From Agapanthus africanus (taxonomy: Eukaryota; Streptophyta; Magnoliopsida; Asparagales; Amaryllidaceae): DNA of 64,000 bases. The DNA lies in assembly GCA_030015575.1 (NCBI GenBank), contig JASDDO010000004.1, positions 323,214,654 through 323,278,653 on the forward strand, given 5' to 3'. Position 1 is the first letter of the stretch; each line of letters starts with the position of its first letter. The notes under the pieces were generated by a model, which was given only the letters and a program-made list of their open reading frames with translations, did no database searches and was not told where the DNA came from. The position numbers and the translations under genes are program-made. Shown in pieces: positions 1-10,194 of the stretch.

Positions 1-480
1 TAAGTACTATTTAGTATTCATGCTACGTTTGTTGGCCAGCGTCAAGGCGTAGTGTGCGGTAGCTGATTAGTACTTATCTGCAATATGAGATGCGATTGGA
101 TTAGGGTAGTCGTACGACTTTGTTGGCCAGCGTCAAGGGTCGTGCGGATGGGTTTAATTCAATCAAGAAATGAACGGGTTGAACTTGACTAGCGGCCTAT
201 GATTTGTTGGCCAGCATCAAGGTCATAGGAAGCTAGGGGTAAAAACCATTATCGGGAATTTCAAGTGTTGAAATTTGCAATGAGATTGCATACCTTCTAT
301 ATGGTAGTTGGATCCCGATACCCACTGCGAGTAAGAGTTACTCCTGGAAGAGTTTTGCACTTTACAATTAGCTAATCCAGTAGGTGTCTAGAAAGGTGTC
401 AACGGGGTTATGCCTCTAAGGAAACGAGGTTTATTTTAATTAGGTCCGTGCGAAAGCACGGGGAACCTCCTTCGGAGTAC
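1..480 (+). other. Densely structured leader-like block upstream of copia pol
   Basis: No coding capacity is visible, but the block is packed with inverted repeats. Three hairpins share the loop TTGGCCAGCRT: stems 23-27/48-52, 111-118/139-146 and 196-202/223-229, each extended by TTTG/CAAG pairing. Each also has a second outer arm: 1-9/68-76, 94-103/155-164 and 189-193/232-236. A four-way junction follows: closing stem 250-257/313-320, hairpins 258-264/268-274 (loop GTG), 276-281/285-290 (loop GAG) and 291-294/303-306. Further hairpins are 329-334/338-343 (loop GAG), 446-451/456-461 (GAAA tetraloop) and 467-470/474-477. The position upstream of a sense-strand copia pol suggests the 5' leader of that element. 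The 5' LTR lies outside the window, so this is inference. Confidence 0.6.
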
Positions 481-670
481 CGATACCTGCCTGGCCGAAC
501 GATTGGCGAATCTGTAGGGTGTAATTAATCCCGGCTAATCTTACCTTTTAGGGTTTGAAGGAAGATTTGATAAAACCAGTGGGAGCCATCCTGATAAGAT
601 AAAAACCAATCTAATATTGCAAAGAGCGCACGTAAAGTGATTATCCTTCTCTCTCTCCTAGTAGCGACCA
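481..670 (+). other. Non-coding stretch before copia pol; gag missing
   Basis: I see no gene here. A copia element should have a gag of a few hundred codons between leader and protease, but only about 70 codons precede the protease motif that starts near 880. Most of gag has therefore been deleted, or the structured block replaced it. The sequence just before the ATG at 671 is pyrimidine-rich. Confidence 0.5.
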
Positions 671-1099
671 ATGAAATGCCTTAATCAAGATAATAATATG
701 GATGTTTTGACCGAACCTGCTTATTATACTGGGATAGGTTCCGCTCTACCTTATGATTGTCATAAGTTTGAGCAAGGAATAGGGGAATATCCAAATTCCC
801 ACGCCACCCAAACGAAGAATAATTATATTGATGCATCGTCTTCGGATGTGTTCGTAACCAAGAACTGTTTCTCAATTATCTCTACGTCCTGGGTATTGGA
901 TACCGGATCAGGATCCCACGTATGTAATTTGTTACATGGGCTACAGATAGGTAGAGAACTGGGAAAGGTTGATATATCTCTAGTAGTAGGGAATGGTGCA
1001 ATTGTTGCAGCCAAAGCAGTTGGCAAATATCACCTAGTGTTACCAACTGGTAACACAATGATTCTAAGTGACTATTATTTCGTACCAAAAATATTATGA
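671..1099 (+). pseudogene. Copia protease fragment
   Basis: A 142-codon open stretch. Its second half is the aspartic protease of a Ty1/copia polyprotein: the segment STSWVLDTGSGSHVC (around residues 72-86) holds the catalytic D-T-G triad and the usual copia pattern LDTG.S.H.C. The strand continues VGNG..VAAKAVG..HL.LP.G....L...Y.VP, the normal end of the domain. In life it would cut the Gag-Pol precursor inside the virus-like particle. The frame closes right after the VPKIL segment, where the next pol domain should follow, so the gene is broken. Residues 1-70 match nothing I recognise and may be the gag/protease linker. Confidence 0.8.
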
Positions 1100-1203
1100 A
1101 TATTTTCCTAAATCAAGTGTTGATTAGGTAAGGTACATTATATAACAGTATACACGTTCTGAATCAAACTATAGTTCTAAACGTACAGAACACACACAAG
1201 AGG

Positions 1204-1531
1204 AACAATTCAGAAATGAACGAAGTCTTCTTGTGGCATTGTAGACTAGGTCATATCGATGAGACAAGACTAGCGAAAGTTCCATAAGGATGCATATTTG
1301 AATCCGTTCGAATTTACATCTTATGAAACTTGTCAGTCATGTCTCAAAGGCTGGATGACCAAATCTTCATTTACTGGAAACGGAAAAAGAGCTATTGAAC
1401 TCTTGGACAGATACATAGTGATGTATGCAGTCCTATGTCTACAAATGCTAGGATGGTTCCGCGTACTTTATTACATTCACCGATATTCTCTTAAGATACG
1501 GACATGTGTTCTTGTTGAAACACAAATCTGA
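1204..1531 (+). pseudogene. Copia GAG-pre-integrase zinc-binding fragment
   Basis: Reading from about 1216, the sequence encodes an H-x-R-L-G-H pattern (LWHCRLGHIDETRLAK), the HH half of the integrase HHCC zinc finger. A second segment near 1327 encodes ETCQSCLKGWMTKSSF, the CxxC half with the K.....F spacing typical of plant copia elements. A stop follows the first half near 1286, and the halves lie in different reading frames, so the domain is disrupted. It links the protease fragment on the left to the integrase core on the right, in normal copia order. Confidence 0.75.
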
Positions 1532-1577
1532 ATCTTTTGAGAATTTCTAGGAATATAAGTACGAAGTTGAGAACCAG

Positions 1578-1865
1578 ATGGATAAAAGTATTCGAATCAT
1601 TCGATATGATCGGGGAGGAGAATACTTCAGCATGGAATTCCGGGATTATTTAAAAGAGAATGAGATTCTCTCTCAGTTTACTCCTCCGAATACACCACGG
1701 CACAACAGTATATCGGGATGGAGGAATCACACCCTATTAGATATGGTGCCCTCTATGATGAGTACTGCTGAGTTACCTATTTCCTTTTGGGGATATGCAC
1801 TTGAGATAGCTGCATACCTATTGAATAGAGTTCCGACCAAATTCGTTGCCTACCACTCCATATGA
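1578..1865 (+). pseudogene. Copia integrase core fragment
   Basis: A 95-codon open stretch from the DDE integrase. YDRGGEYFSMEFRDYLKENE carries the second catalytic Asp in the usual .DRGGE. setting. HTLLDMVPSMMSTAELPISFWGYALEIAAYLLNRVPTK-type sequence matches the helix after the catalytic Glu. The Glu itself appears lost: where plant copia elements have E before the RN.TLLDM helix, this copy has Gly-Trp. The enzyme would insert element cDNA into the chromosome. This copy is catalytically dead and truncated at both ends. Confidence 0.75.
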
Positions 1866-2035
1866 GATATAGAATGGGAAGAGACCATCTCTTAAACGAG
1901 TTAAGATATGGGATTGTCCGGCCTATGTTGAAAAGCAAAATCCGGACAAGCTCAAGGCAAGGTCAGTTCTGTGCAAATTTGTAGGATATCCCAGACATTC
2001 GTAAGGGTATATCTTCTACCACACCGAGGAGCAAA

Positions 2036-2803
2036 ATGTGTTTTGTTTCTCGACATGCCGCCTTTTTGGAAAAGGAATTTCTTGTAAAAGAAATTAGTGG
2101 CGATGAGGTAGAACTGGAAGAAGTTCCAGCAACGCAAACTATAACTGACGATTTGATGGAACCGGAGGATTCAATAGTCCTCGACGAACCGCAGCCACTC
2201 CGCAGATCTAGTGGGGTTCCTCATCCACGTGAGAGATACTACGGTTTTCTCATAGACGGTGGGAGCGAGGATTGCATCATGGAAGATGATGACCCAACTA
2301 TTTTCGGGCAGGCCATCACGAGTAGCGACTCTGTGAAATGGCTGGATGCTTTGCGATCTGAGATGGAATCCATGTACACCAACAAAGTGTTGACTTTGGA
2401 TGTTACTCCTGAAGGGGTAAAACCCATCGGGAACAAGTGGATTTTTGAGAAAGATAATTTGGTGTAGATGAAAAAGTTGAGACTTTCAAAGCTATACTTG
2501 TAGCAAAAGGTTTTCGTCAACGACCTGGTGTCGACTATGATGAAACCTTTTCTAATGTCGCTATGCTTAAGTCCATCAGGATCCTACTTGCCATTGCTAT
2601 ATAGCACAACTACGAAATTTGGCAGACTGCACGTCAAAACCGTTTTTCTAAATGGTGATTTCGAAGAGAGCGTGTATATGACACTGCCAGAGGGCTTTGT
2701 AGACAGTGGGAGAAGCGGAAGCATGTGCAAGCTGGTTAAATCCATTTACGGATTAAAGCAGGCATCGCGGAGATGGAACGTCTGTTTTGATGAAGCTATC
2801 TAA
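2036..2803 (+). pseudogene. Copia integrase C-terminus and RT fingers fragment
   Basis: Two open stretches (2036-2467 and 2528-2803) in different frames. The first runs from the variable integrase/RT linker (RRSSGVPHPRERYYGF) into the start of reverse transcriptase: a W..A...EM.SM..N..W-type pattern as VKWLDALRSEMESMYTNKV, then GVKPIGNKWIFEKD. The second continues RT with TTTKFGRLHVKTVFLNGDFE, the copia QMDVKTAFLNG-type motif, then VYMTLPEGFVDSG and KSIYGLKQASRRWN. A stop and frameshift near 2467-2527 break it. The order matches a plant copia RT exactly. Confidence 0.8.
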
Positions 2804-2851
2804 GAGTTTGACTTCATCAAAAAGGTAGATGGACCATATATATATAAGAAG

Positions 2852-3432
2852 GTGGTAGAGAGTAAGATTGACTTTCTCATATTGTACGCGGATGACATAC
2901 TCTTGATAGGAAACGATGTTCCTATGCTACACTCGGTCAAGCTCCTCTTATCATACGAGTTCTCCATGAAAGATCTAACGGATGCATCCTACATCCTGGG
3001 GATATATATCTATAGAGATAGATCTAAACGGATTTGGAATTGTCCCAATCCAGGTACATAGACACCATACTAAAAGGGTTTAGTATGGAAGATTATAAGT
3101 GTGGTAATGTATCTGCTTGTTCAAGAATCACTCTCTCCAAAGAGATGTCTCCCAAGACTGATTTGGAGAGGGCTCGCATACAAGGGATACCCTATGCTTC
3201 GGCAGTCCGGTCAATCATGTATGCGATGATGTGTGCCAGACCGGATGTAGATTGCTCACTAGGTGTAGTGAGTAATTATCGAAAAGATCTTGGGAAAAAG
3301 CACTGGATAGCTGTGAAGAACGTTCTTAAGTACTTGAGAATGACTAAAGAGATGTTCTTGGTGTATGGTTACAGTGAACTCCGGGTGGAGTCCTTTACCG
3401 ATTCGAGCTTCCAGAGTGATAAGGACGACTGA
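2852..3432 (+). pseudogene. Copia RT catalytic and connection region
   Basis: Overlapping stretches 2852-3061 and 3034-3432 in different frames. LILYADDILLIGND (near 2875-2915) is the YxDD catalytic box of copia reverse transcriptase, and both Asp are present. It continues into FSMKDL.DASYILGI, then SRYIDTILKGFSMEDYKCGNV and PYASAVRSIMYAMMCARPDV, the usual RT/RNase H connection. A frameshift near 3040-3061 separates the parts, and a TGA at 3430 interrupts the start of RNase H (TDSSFQSDKDD). The copy cannot make a working enzyme. Confidence 0.85.
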
Positions 3433-3870
3433 AAATCAGTCTCGGGTTTTGTCTTCACCCTCAGTGGAGGGACGGTATGTTAGAAGGGTTCCAAGCTATA
3501 TACTGTAGCAGACTCGTTGATAGAGGCTGAATACATCGTTGTCAACGATTATGCCAAAGAGGTTGTCTGGATGAAGAAATTCATTGCTGATCTTGGTGTG
3601 GTTCCATCCATTGAACATCCAATATCTGTGTATTGTGATAACAATAGAGCTGTGGCTTTGGCCAAGGAACCCAGGTCCCATCAGAGATCCAGACATATTC
3701 TGAGGCGGTATCACCTGATCAGGAAGATAGTAGATCGCCGGGAGATCAAGATCAGGAGAGTTGACACGAAGGACGGCATAGCGGATCTACTCACGAAGGC
3801 CCTCCCCCAGATGCTGTTTGAGAGACTTTTTGCGATGTTGGGTATGAGATACTACAACACATGGCCTTAG
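3433..3870 (+). pseudogene. Copia RNase H fragment and end of pol
   Basis: After the stop at 3430 the reading continues SVSGFVF.LSGG, hits another stop near 3480, then runs open 3517-3870. IEAEYIVVNDYAKEVVWMKKF and the nearby YCDNNRAVALAKEPRSHQRS carry the RNase H Glu and Asp. The C-terminus, RRVDTKDGIADLLTKAL to the final W, is the canonical copia pol end. In sense orientation it lies directly upstream of the purine tract and LTR, as expected. Frame breaks are as listed; otherwise this is the best preserved part. Confidence 0.85.
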
Positions 3871-3874
3871 TGCA

Positions 3875-3884
3875 AGTGGGAGAT
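3875..3884 (+). promoter_or_regulatory. Copia polypurine tract
   Basis: AGTGGGAGAT immediately precedes the LTR start and sits just after the pol stop at 3868-3870. This is where plus-strand DNA synthesis of a copia element is primed. The AAGTGGGAGAT setting is typical of plant copia elements. Confidence 0.75.
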
Positions 3885-5070
3885 TATTAGGGATATGTAT
3901 GCCCTAGAGGCCATTATTGTACATTGATGTATATTATAATGGATGCTTGGACATATATATATATGACTTTCTTGCTCGACATGATAGTATGCTATCTGGT
4001 TACCCTTTATCTTAACATGTTGACTGGTATTCTTTACTGTCTTTCTCTCACAAGTTGGTAAAGCCCTTAGGATATGTACTTGACTACCAGGATTATGATG
4101 AGATCAAATTAGTGGGGCCAGGGTGGTCCAAAAGTACATCCTTTAATCAGTTCCTAATCGAGGGAATATCGAGACAAGGGCATCAATATTCCAGAGTAGA
4201 CTAGTGTGTACGTTTCTTGTTCCTTAGAGGGCGATGGTTGATCCAACAACCATTGGTGTGTGATATCAAAGATTGTACACAGGTGCTCATTGGAGAATGG
4301 GTACACCGAACAGGACTCGCCGAGGACTCCTAGTTGGTAGTATACCTATCGTCAGATAGCAGTCCTCTGGTGACACTTGTACAGGTTAGTCTGTAGACCC
4401 GAGATCGTCATAGAGTCTTGTGTGGCTCCCACTGTACATTGATTTCCTACCTACCACGCTCAAAGGAGACGTGCAAACAGGTAGATTTTGGGTACAGTCC
4501 CGAGTCACATGAAGGCAATGAGCGATAGTAGGTGTTTCATTTCTCCCGGTATTGGGGGTTGATATTGCGCTATGCTCGATTGGCTATAACTGGAAGTCCC
4601 CGGCCAGGGCTGCTGCTGAGATTTACTGATAAGAGTTATCAATAGTTTCTCGAACCGTTATAGACCAGACATCAGCATGACTTATCACGTTACTGGGGTC
4701 TGACGTTACCACCCCTAGACATGATATGCGATATATCAGACGAAGAGACCGAACTGTACGGTAGTGTCACTGATAGGCTTCATGGAGAGTATGGACAAGT
4801 TTGCTTGTTGATCTTCATATCGCTCAATACCTGAGTAGCCGTTACGTCCATCTAGTACTGCTGACGGTTTGTGGGTGACTGATGTGATCATCACCTACTG
4901 CTGGCGTATTGACGAGTTTTTAGAGTCCCACACAGAAGTTTCCAGGTTCAAGCGAAACAAAGTAGGGCACATATGTGATATGTGTGTGGGCCTGATTAAA
5001 TATGTGTATGTGATACCGTATTGTAATCTGGCAGTTATCTGTTATCAGGTTAGGTTATATGTGATATAAC

Positions 5071-5200
5071 CAGATTATTAAATCAAGTGTTGATTTGATA
5101 ATGTGATATACAGATAAATGATATTGGTCGGTCATATGTGATATAACCGGATTATTAAATCAAGTGTTGATTTAATAGTGTGATATATATTATATTTGAT
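5071..5200 (+). repeat. Direct repeat of GTG-loop hairpins in copia LTR
   Basis: Two copies of a roughly 75-bp segment (gatataaccRgattattaaat-type). Each holds a long hairpin TTATTAAATCAA-GTG-TTGATTTRATAR with 11-12 paired positions. The core TCAAGTGTTGA is the same as in hairpins at 261-271 and at about 1112-1122 of the same element. Confidence 0.7.
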
Positions 5201-5245
5201 ATAATTATATCTTAACTAATATCATTGGCTCACTAATTATTCTTC

Positions 5246-5248
<3 letters not shown>

Positions 5249-5279
<31 letters not shown>
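5249..5279. repeat. (AT)n microsatellite
   Basis: About 15 uninterrupted AT dinucleotides inside the copia LTR. Simple sequence repeat, no coding role. Confidence 0.95.
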
Positions 5280-5285
<6 letters not shown>

Positions 5286-6020
5286 GCCATGATTTTTATT
5301 TTTGTGAAAAATGACAAAAAGAGGTGGAAAATGAGGAGCATGGGTGAGGCATGGCTTGATATTATTTTATATTGGTCTCACTTCACTATTGAAGCATGGT
5401 TCCATTTTTTTATTTGAAACAAATGGATGCTTCAATAAGTGAAGGGGTCAAGCCATTCTCCACTTGGTCTTTGCTCATTTTTTTTCTTAGCCTAAGCTAT
5501 TTTTCTTGAGTTGCTCTTGCTTTCATCTTCTTCTTCCTCTTCTTCATGCCTTCAAGTTTCAACCCTCACATGTGATGTGAATCATAAAACTTGAACAAAA
5601 TTAGTGAGCAAAACGACACCCCTACTTCACCATCCCACACTAGACTAGCAATTTGGTGTGGCGTGTTTACTTCACTGATAGGAGATTAGTGAAGAGGTAG
5701 CTTGAGCTAGCGGGCTTCGCGTGGATCATCTTCGGCATGAAGGTCATCGGAGGAAGCTCGTCCAAACTCTCAAGTGGAGTCTAGTAGAGTCGTGTGGACT
5801 TCAACCCGGAGCTTTAGAAGCGAAGGACTCGATCTACAAGGGTATAGCCATCTTCACTTCTTATAGTTTACACATCATCATAGGTTTAAACCCTAAATAT
5901 TCTAGTATAGATCTTGGTGAGTCTAACTTAGCACCTAAAAAATTAAAATTCTGCATGCTTGATGCCACTAGAACCTCATGGTGATGCTGGGGTAGACTTT
6001 CAATCTCGAGCTCCATCAGT

Positions 6021-6038
6021 TGGCGTCGTCTGTGGGAA
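6021..6038 (+). promoter_or_regulatory. Primer-binding site of element A
   Basis: TGGCGTCGTCTGTGGGAA lies two bases after the LTR end CTCCATCA. It differs by one C-to-T change from the TGGCGCCGTCTGTGGGAA type common in plant gypsy elements. I do not assign the tRNA. Confidence 0.75.
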
Positions 6039-6088
6039 ATCTCTAAAGTTTCCACACTCATCAAAATTGATCTTTCGCCTTCGACTCA

Positions 6089-6393
6089 ATGGCGAGCGAC
6101 AACCATGACAGTCCAAATACGAGCCGCCACAACGGAGGGGGGAGTGGCTCTTCTCCCCCTCCTAACGTCATCAACGCCTTATCCGTTTGGATAGGCAGGC
6201 GTACATCACTGGTGGATGCCTTCGTCCGCGTTCAAGCGGCGGAACCTACCCACCAAACCGCAGTTCCCCTACCCCGGGATGCTCAGGACCTCAATCTCAC
6301 TCATGCTCATCTCAGCGTCACTGAGCGCCGGCGGGCCGACTCCGGCCACCATGACCCGCATGCGGCGATTGATTCTATGACCCGCTGGGCGCC
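6089..6393 (+). pseudogene. Element A gag, N-terminal part
   Basis: The frame opens at ATG 6089, 50 bp after the PBS, and runs until it meets the element B insertion at 6393. The protein is Ser/Pro/His-rich and low in recognisable motifs (MASDNHDSPNTSRHNGGG at the start), as expected for the disordered N-terminus of a Tat-like Gag, the structural protein of the virus-like particle. The last five bases, GCGCC, are the target duplication of B and recur at 45762-45766. The frame then continues in phase at 45767. The codons read beyond 6393 belong to the LTR of B and are not part of the gene. Confidence 0.75.
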
Positions 6394-6667
6394 TGTTTCC
6401 TCCAATCAGAGAGCAAAGCTCTGTTCAAAATTTGAAATTTGAATTGAGGCAGCGCCTCACGTGCAAAGCACGAGAGCGCTGGCGCCAAGAGCACCAACGC
6501 TAAGAGTCAAAGACTCTGTGGCAGCGCCTCACGTGCAAAGGACGAGAGCGCTCGCGCCAAGAGCGCTAGCGCTAAGAGTCAAAGACTCTGAGGCAGCGCC
6601 ACACATGCAAAGCACGAGAGCGCCAGCACTAGAACTAAATGTTCTCCACCATTGGATCAAAAGATCC
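6394..6667 (+). repeat. Element B 5' LTR, first part
   Basis: Matches 42714-42990 of the 3' LTR base for base apart from scattered substitutions. It contains nearly three copies of a 72-bp unit (starting 6449, 6521, 6593) built from AAA-loop hairpins such as CGTGC-AAA-GCACG and AGAGTC-AAA-GACTCT. It ends at GATCC (6663-6667), the target duplication of the Tekay insertion. The short open frame over 6461-6700 is a by-product of the repeat. Confidence 0.9.
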
Positions 6668-9600
6668 TGTAACAACCGAGTCCAGTTATACCAATTTTAG
6701 TTACCGTATGTGTTGTTTGTGGTATTTAGTTCATTTATCATATTTGGTTGCAAAATGGTAATTCACTTTATATCCGACCCGTTTGCTTGAGCTCGTTGTT
6801 TTCTTAATTATAGATTACGCTAACATTTAATATTCTTGCATATAACCATTTAAGTCATTTAAAATAATTTAAAAATACTTGTCATGGCCTGCTCGATACC
6901 CCTAACCCTGTGGTAGCGTCCTTGCATCGTGTTCTCGTCCCGTTCAGTGAAACGGACGTGTTTGGACGACTACGCGCACATACGTGCGTCCATTCTTGTG
7001 GGTATGCTTTTTCATTACTAAATCCTTCATTTCAATTTTTGGAACTTGCTAATATTTTTCATATTTCAAATTCAAATTTTTGGACCCGACCCGGGCGCAA
7101 TTCGAAAATATTTTGTATTCCGCCAATTCTAATTATTTTAATATTTTTTAGTTTGCATAACCTATTTTACCAGCGCAAGGGAAATATTTTAGCTTTGAAA
7201 TCTTTTTCAGCTGGGGGGATCTTCTTTAAAAACTAAGAAAATCTTTTCATATTTTTTTCCTAAACATTTTCTCTAAACACTTAGCCAATCGCAGCCTTTC
7301 CTTTAGCTATTGCCGGACCCACATCCCTCTCTCTCCCTTCGCTGCCCCTTCCTCTCTCTCTCCCCCTTTTCTCTTTCTCTCTCTCTCTCTCCTCCCTATT
7401 CCTGCGCTAAAATCCAATTCTATCTCTCCTTACTGTTACTCTCTTCCTTTCTCACTCCTCTCGATCCCCTTCTCTCTCTCCTCTCGAATCTTTTCCCCCC
7501 CCTCCCCGCGTATCTCTCTCTCTCTTTCCTTTATATTTTCTCTTCTTCCTCGTCGTTCTTCAAAGCTGAACCCACCTCCTGCAAACCCTAGCCGCCGCCT
7601 CCCCTCTCGTCGTTGCCCTAACGCCGACGACATCTTCGCAGACCTCGTCGCCTCCTCACCCTCATCACCTCTACCTCCACTCCCTTCTTCCCCGATCACC
7701 TGCACTCGCGCAGAGCAGCCGTGCACCCCCTGCACTTTTGCATCGCCGGAACTGTTGCCGTCGACGACTCGTCCCCGTGTCCCTGTCCTTATGCACACCC
7801 TTGTGAGCATTTCCTCTCCCTCTTCTTCCTTCTTTCCTTCTTCTTTCTTTCTTCTCCCTCCTATTAAACTTCTTCTGTTGATCGCCGGGTTCGCTGCAGG
7901 TACCTCGCCGGACCTCCGTCGACGCCGTCGACCTTCACGACCCCTCTGCAGATCGATGTAAGCCTTCTCTCCTCCATCCTTCTTCTCTTCTCCTCTTCTT
8001 TTCTTTCATACAATTCTTGAAACCTTTTGATGTTTACTGTTTTCTTGGTGGCCGAAATCCGACCGTGCCGGCGACGATTCCCGACGACCCAGCGAGGACC
8101 TCTGACCCGTGTGACTCCACTGTTCGTCGTTTGGGCTCATTCCGTGTACCATGCACGCGTCGCGACTTTTCCCTGCCGACGCGTAACGTTCCATTTTCCG
8201 TATCGCGACCCGTCGAGGCAAGTAAAACTTGCTACATGCTATTCATACTATTCCTATATTAATTTATCTATTTTCCTATTAAATCTATAGATAAAACCTA
8301 AAGTCTTGAGTTACAAGTTAACAATGTGATGTTCCGTTTATATATTGCAGATCTAGAACTTGAAACCTAACTGTTGCAATTAGTTTACTAAACCTAATAA
8401 TTACGTTTATATGTTAGATCTCATAATAACTATTGTACATAGCCTGTGATACCCGTTTCCTCTAGTTTTACTCTATCGGACATCCGTGCGCACCTTTAAC
8501 CGGTTTTAGTTATAATTGCATCCATTGAACATATTATAAATGTCATCGCATCCCTAGATTACTTAATACTTATTAACCTGATTTTAACATTCATGTCTGT
8601 CATACTGTATTCATATAATGTTAGAACCATCTCTTAAACACAAATAGATAACCGTACAGCTAAGTAGTTTAATCTGCGCATATTGCTTAACCTATTACAT
8701 GTGCCATTTTATTATGTGGTTGATACCCATGCTTGTTTATTTATAACCATGATTATGTTAGTTGATTACGAGCACCCACATGATATCATATACAAACCTG
8801 ACATGACTTGCTACACACATATTACTTGACCCGACATGGTACCGTACACTACTTGACTTGACCTGATGTACCATGGCTTGACCTGTTACCTAATCTTGTG
8901 TCTAATGCCAACAAACCTGACATGTAGTCCTTACGGACCGTTCCTGTTGTCTATCCAGACAAACCTGCACCTACCTGCTCCTGTGTTGGCATTAGTTCAT
9001 GATTACTTAAATACCTGACTTGAACACTTATAACTTGGGGGTATGGGGAAATAAATGATGAAATCTGACTTGTAACTCGACAGTTCGATACCTGTTCTGA
9101 TCATTCTTACGAGCTAGGCCAGCCCCGGAGTGATGATGCTGACACCACTCATCTGTACATGCTACCTTTTACTGCCTAGCGGCACGTCTCGGATTCAGCC
9201 CGAGAATCTTGACCATGGTCCTGGGCACGCACGGGATACTATTGAGTTACATCGATGATTCATCAAATTGATTTCAAAGACTTAAGAGTAGATAACCCAA
9301 TAGACCAGTTTAGTTTACTCACTGCACACTACCCTTCTCTGCCCTAATTTATATTGCTGTTACACCTGTTTTATCATTCATGATTATATTTGCATTGCCT
9401 GTTACCCTGTTTATATTTTATTGCTTGATGACATGACGCGCTGATGTTTGGGTTTTGCATGGCCCAGATTCCGTACCTTTGCTGCAGTCCGAGCAGGAGT
9501 ACTTCAGCCAGCAGGCTGAGCAGTGAGGATTCAGTAGTAGTTAGTTCTTTTACTTTCAGCATTTTATTCCTGATGTGAGCCCGCATTATGGGACATACAT

Positions 9601-9816
9601 TCCAGTTATTTTTGTATTGGATCTTTTGCTTCCGCATTTTTATTATTCTTGACTCATTTTATCTTGGCTTATGGACATGTATTAGATAGTTATATTTTGT
9701 TCTTGATATCTCTACAGCCGTAATGTGACTGTGGATGGATACTTCCTACCCACAGGTAGCATGGTTGGCTATGTCACGTGCCCATCTTAGCGTACTCTGG
9801 GAAGCGGGGCGTGACA
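6668..9816 (+). repeat. Tekay-type element 5' LTR
   Basis: Starts TGTAACAACCGAG and ends GAAGCGGGGCGTGACA. It contains a long CT-rich tract (about 7320-7560) and otherwise AT-rich non-coding DNA. The open frames inside (6910-7236, 7310-7591, 7755-7961, 8017-8290) follow from base composition and recur in the 3' LTR. The LTR would supply promoter and polyadenylation signals, but I cannot place the TATA box with confidence. Confidence 0.95.
7320..7560 (+). repeat. CT-rich low-complexity tract in LTR
   Basis: Long pyrimidine run (CTCTCTCT units mixed with CCTT and TTCC) just upstream of a GC-richer segment containing CGCCGCC and CGTCG. A matching tract lies at about 15350-15590 in the 3' LTR. 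Such tracts often lie in transcribed 5' leaders of plant genes; that role here is a guess. Confidence 0.8.
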
Positions 9817-10194
9817 TGGTTCTTTTGGTATCAGAGCCTTAGGTTAATCGGGTTTGATTCTTTTGTAGTTAGGTATTATACCCAAATACACGAATCAGAA
9901 TACTCGTGTTTAGGAAACATGTCCTGCCACCTTGCCGTTTTACCGTTCTTGAATCTAACCTCCTCCTGATTATATCTTTTACGGTGTGCAAACTTCCTTT
10001 GCATATCGACTCGAAACCTGATTCCTTGTTATCTCTAGAACTTAGGCGACTTGGGTGGAGTTATGTAATTGTAGCTATGATACCGCGGCATAGTTACAAT
10101 GCGGTACTCTATTTAAGTAACTCGGAGTTCTAGCCTTGATCTATATTTTGAATCTGTTATCATGTTAATCCTTGGGTGTTTTGATTTCAGGAAC
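9817..10194 (+). promoter_or_regulatory. Leader and primer-binding site of the Tekay-type element
   Basis: TGGTATCAGAGCC at 9826-9838, nine bases inside the LTR end, is complementary to the 3' end of initiator tRNA-Met, the common primer of chromoviruses. The remaining ~350 bases before the gag ATG carry no gene. The stretch ends in a pyrimidine-rich run followed by CAG (TTTTGATTTCAG, to about 10190) four bases before the ATG. This looks like a splice acceptor, although no use is shown. Confidence 0.85.

Larger units (their letters stand above)
3885..5990 (+). mobile_element. 3' LTR of the copia element (right edge approximate)
   Basis: It starts TATTAGGGATATGTATGCCC, matching the usual TGTTAGGGATATG start of a plant copia LTR family with the terminal TG mutated to TA. 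The far end has the familiar copia U5 character: GAAGGACTCGATCTACAAGG near 5821, GTTTAAACCCTA near 5884, TTCTGCATGCTTGATGCC near 5949. The exact right end, somewhere in 5960-6000, is blurred by the junction with element A. No matching 5' LTR is in the window. No gene is seen inside; the short open frames (4869-5069, 5721-5984) are chance. The LTR contains the AT microsatellite and GTG-loop hairpins noted separately. Confidence 0.75.

Noticed and set aside
1..480. A group I or II intron or riboswitch
   Set aside because: Conserved catalytic-core motifs (for example a group II domain V) are not seen, and the position before copia pol favours a leader.
7310..7591. Ser/Pro/Leu-rich reading frame
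   Set aside because: Low-complexity CT tract inside an LTR; the matching frame in the 3' LTR differs and has no domain.
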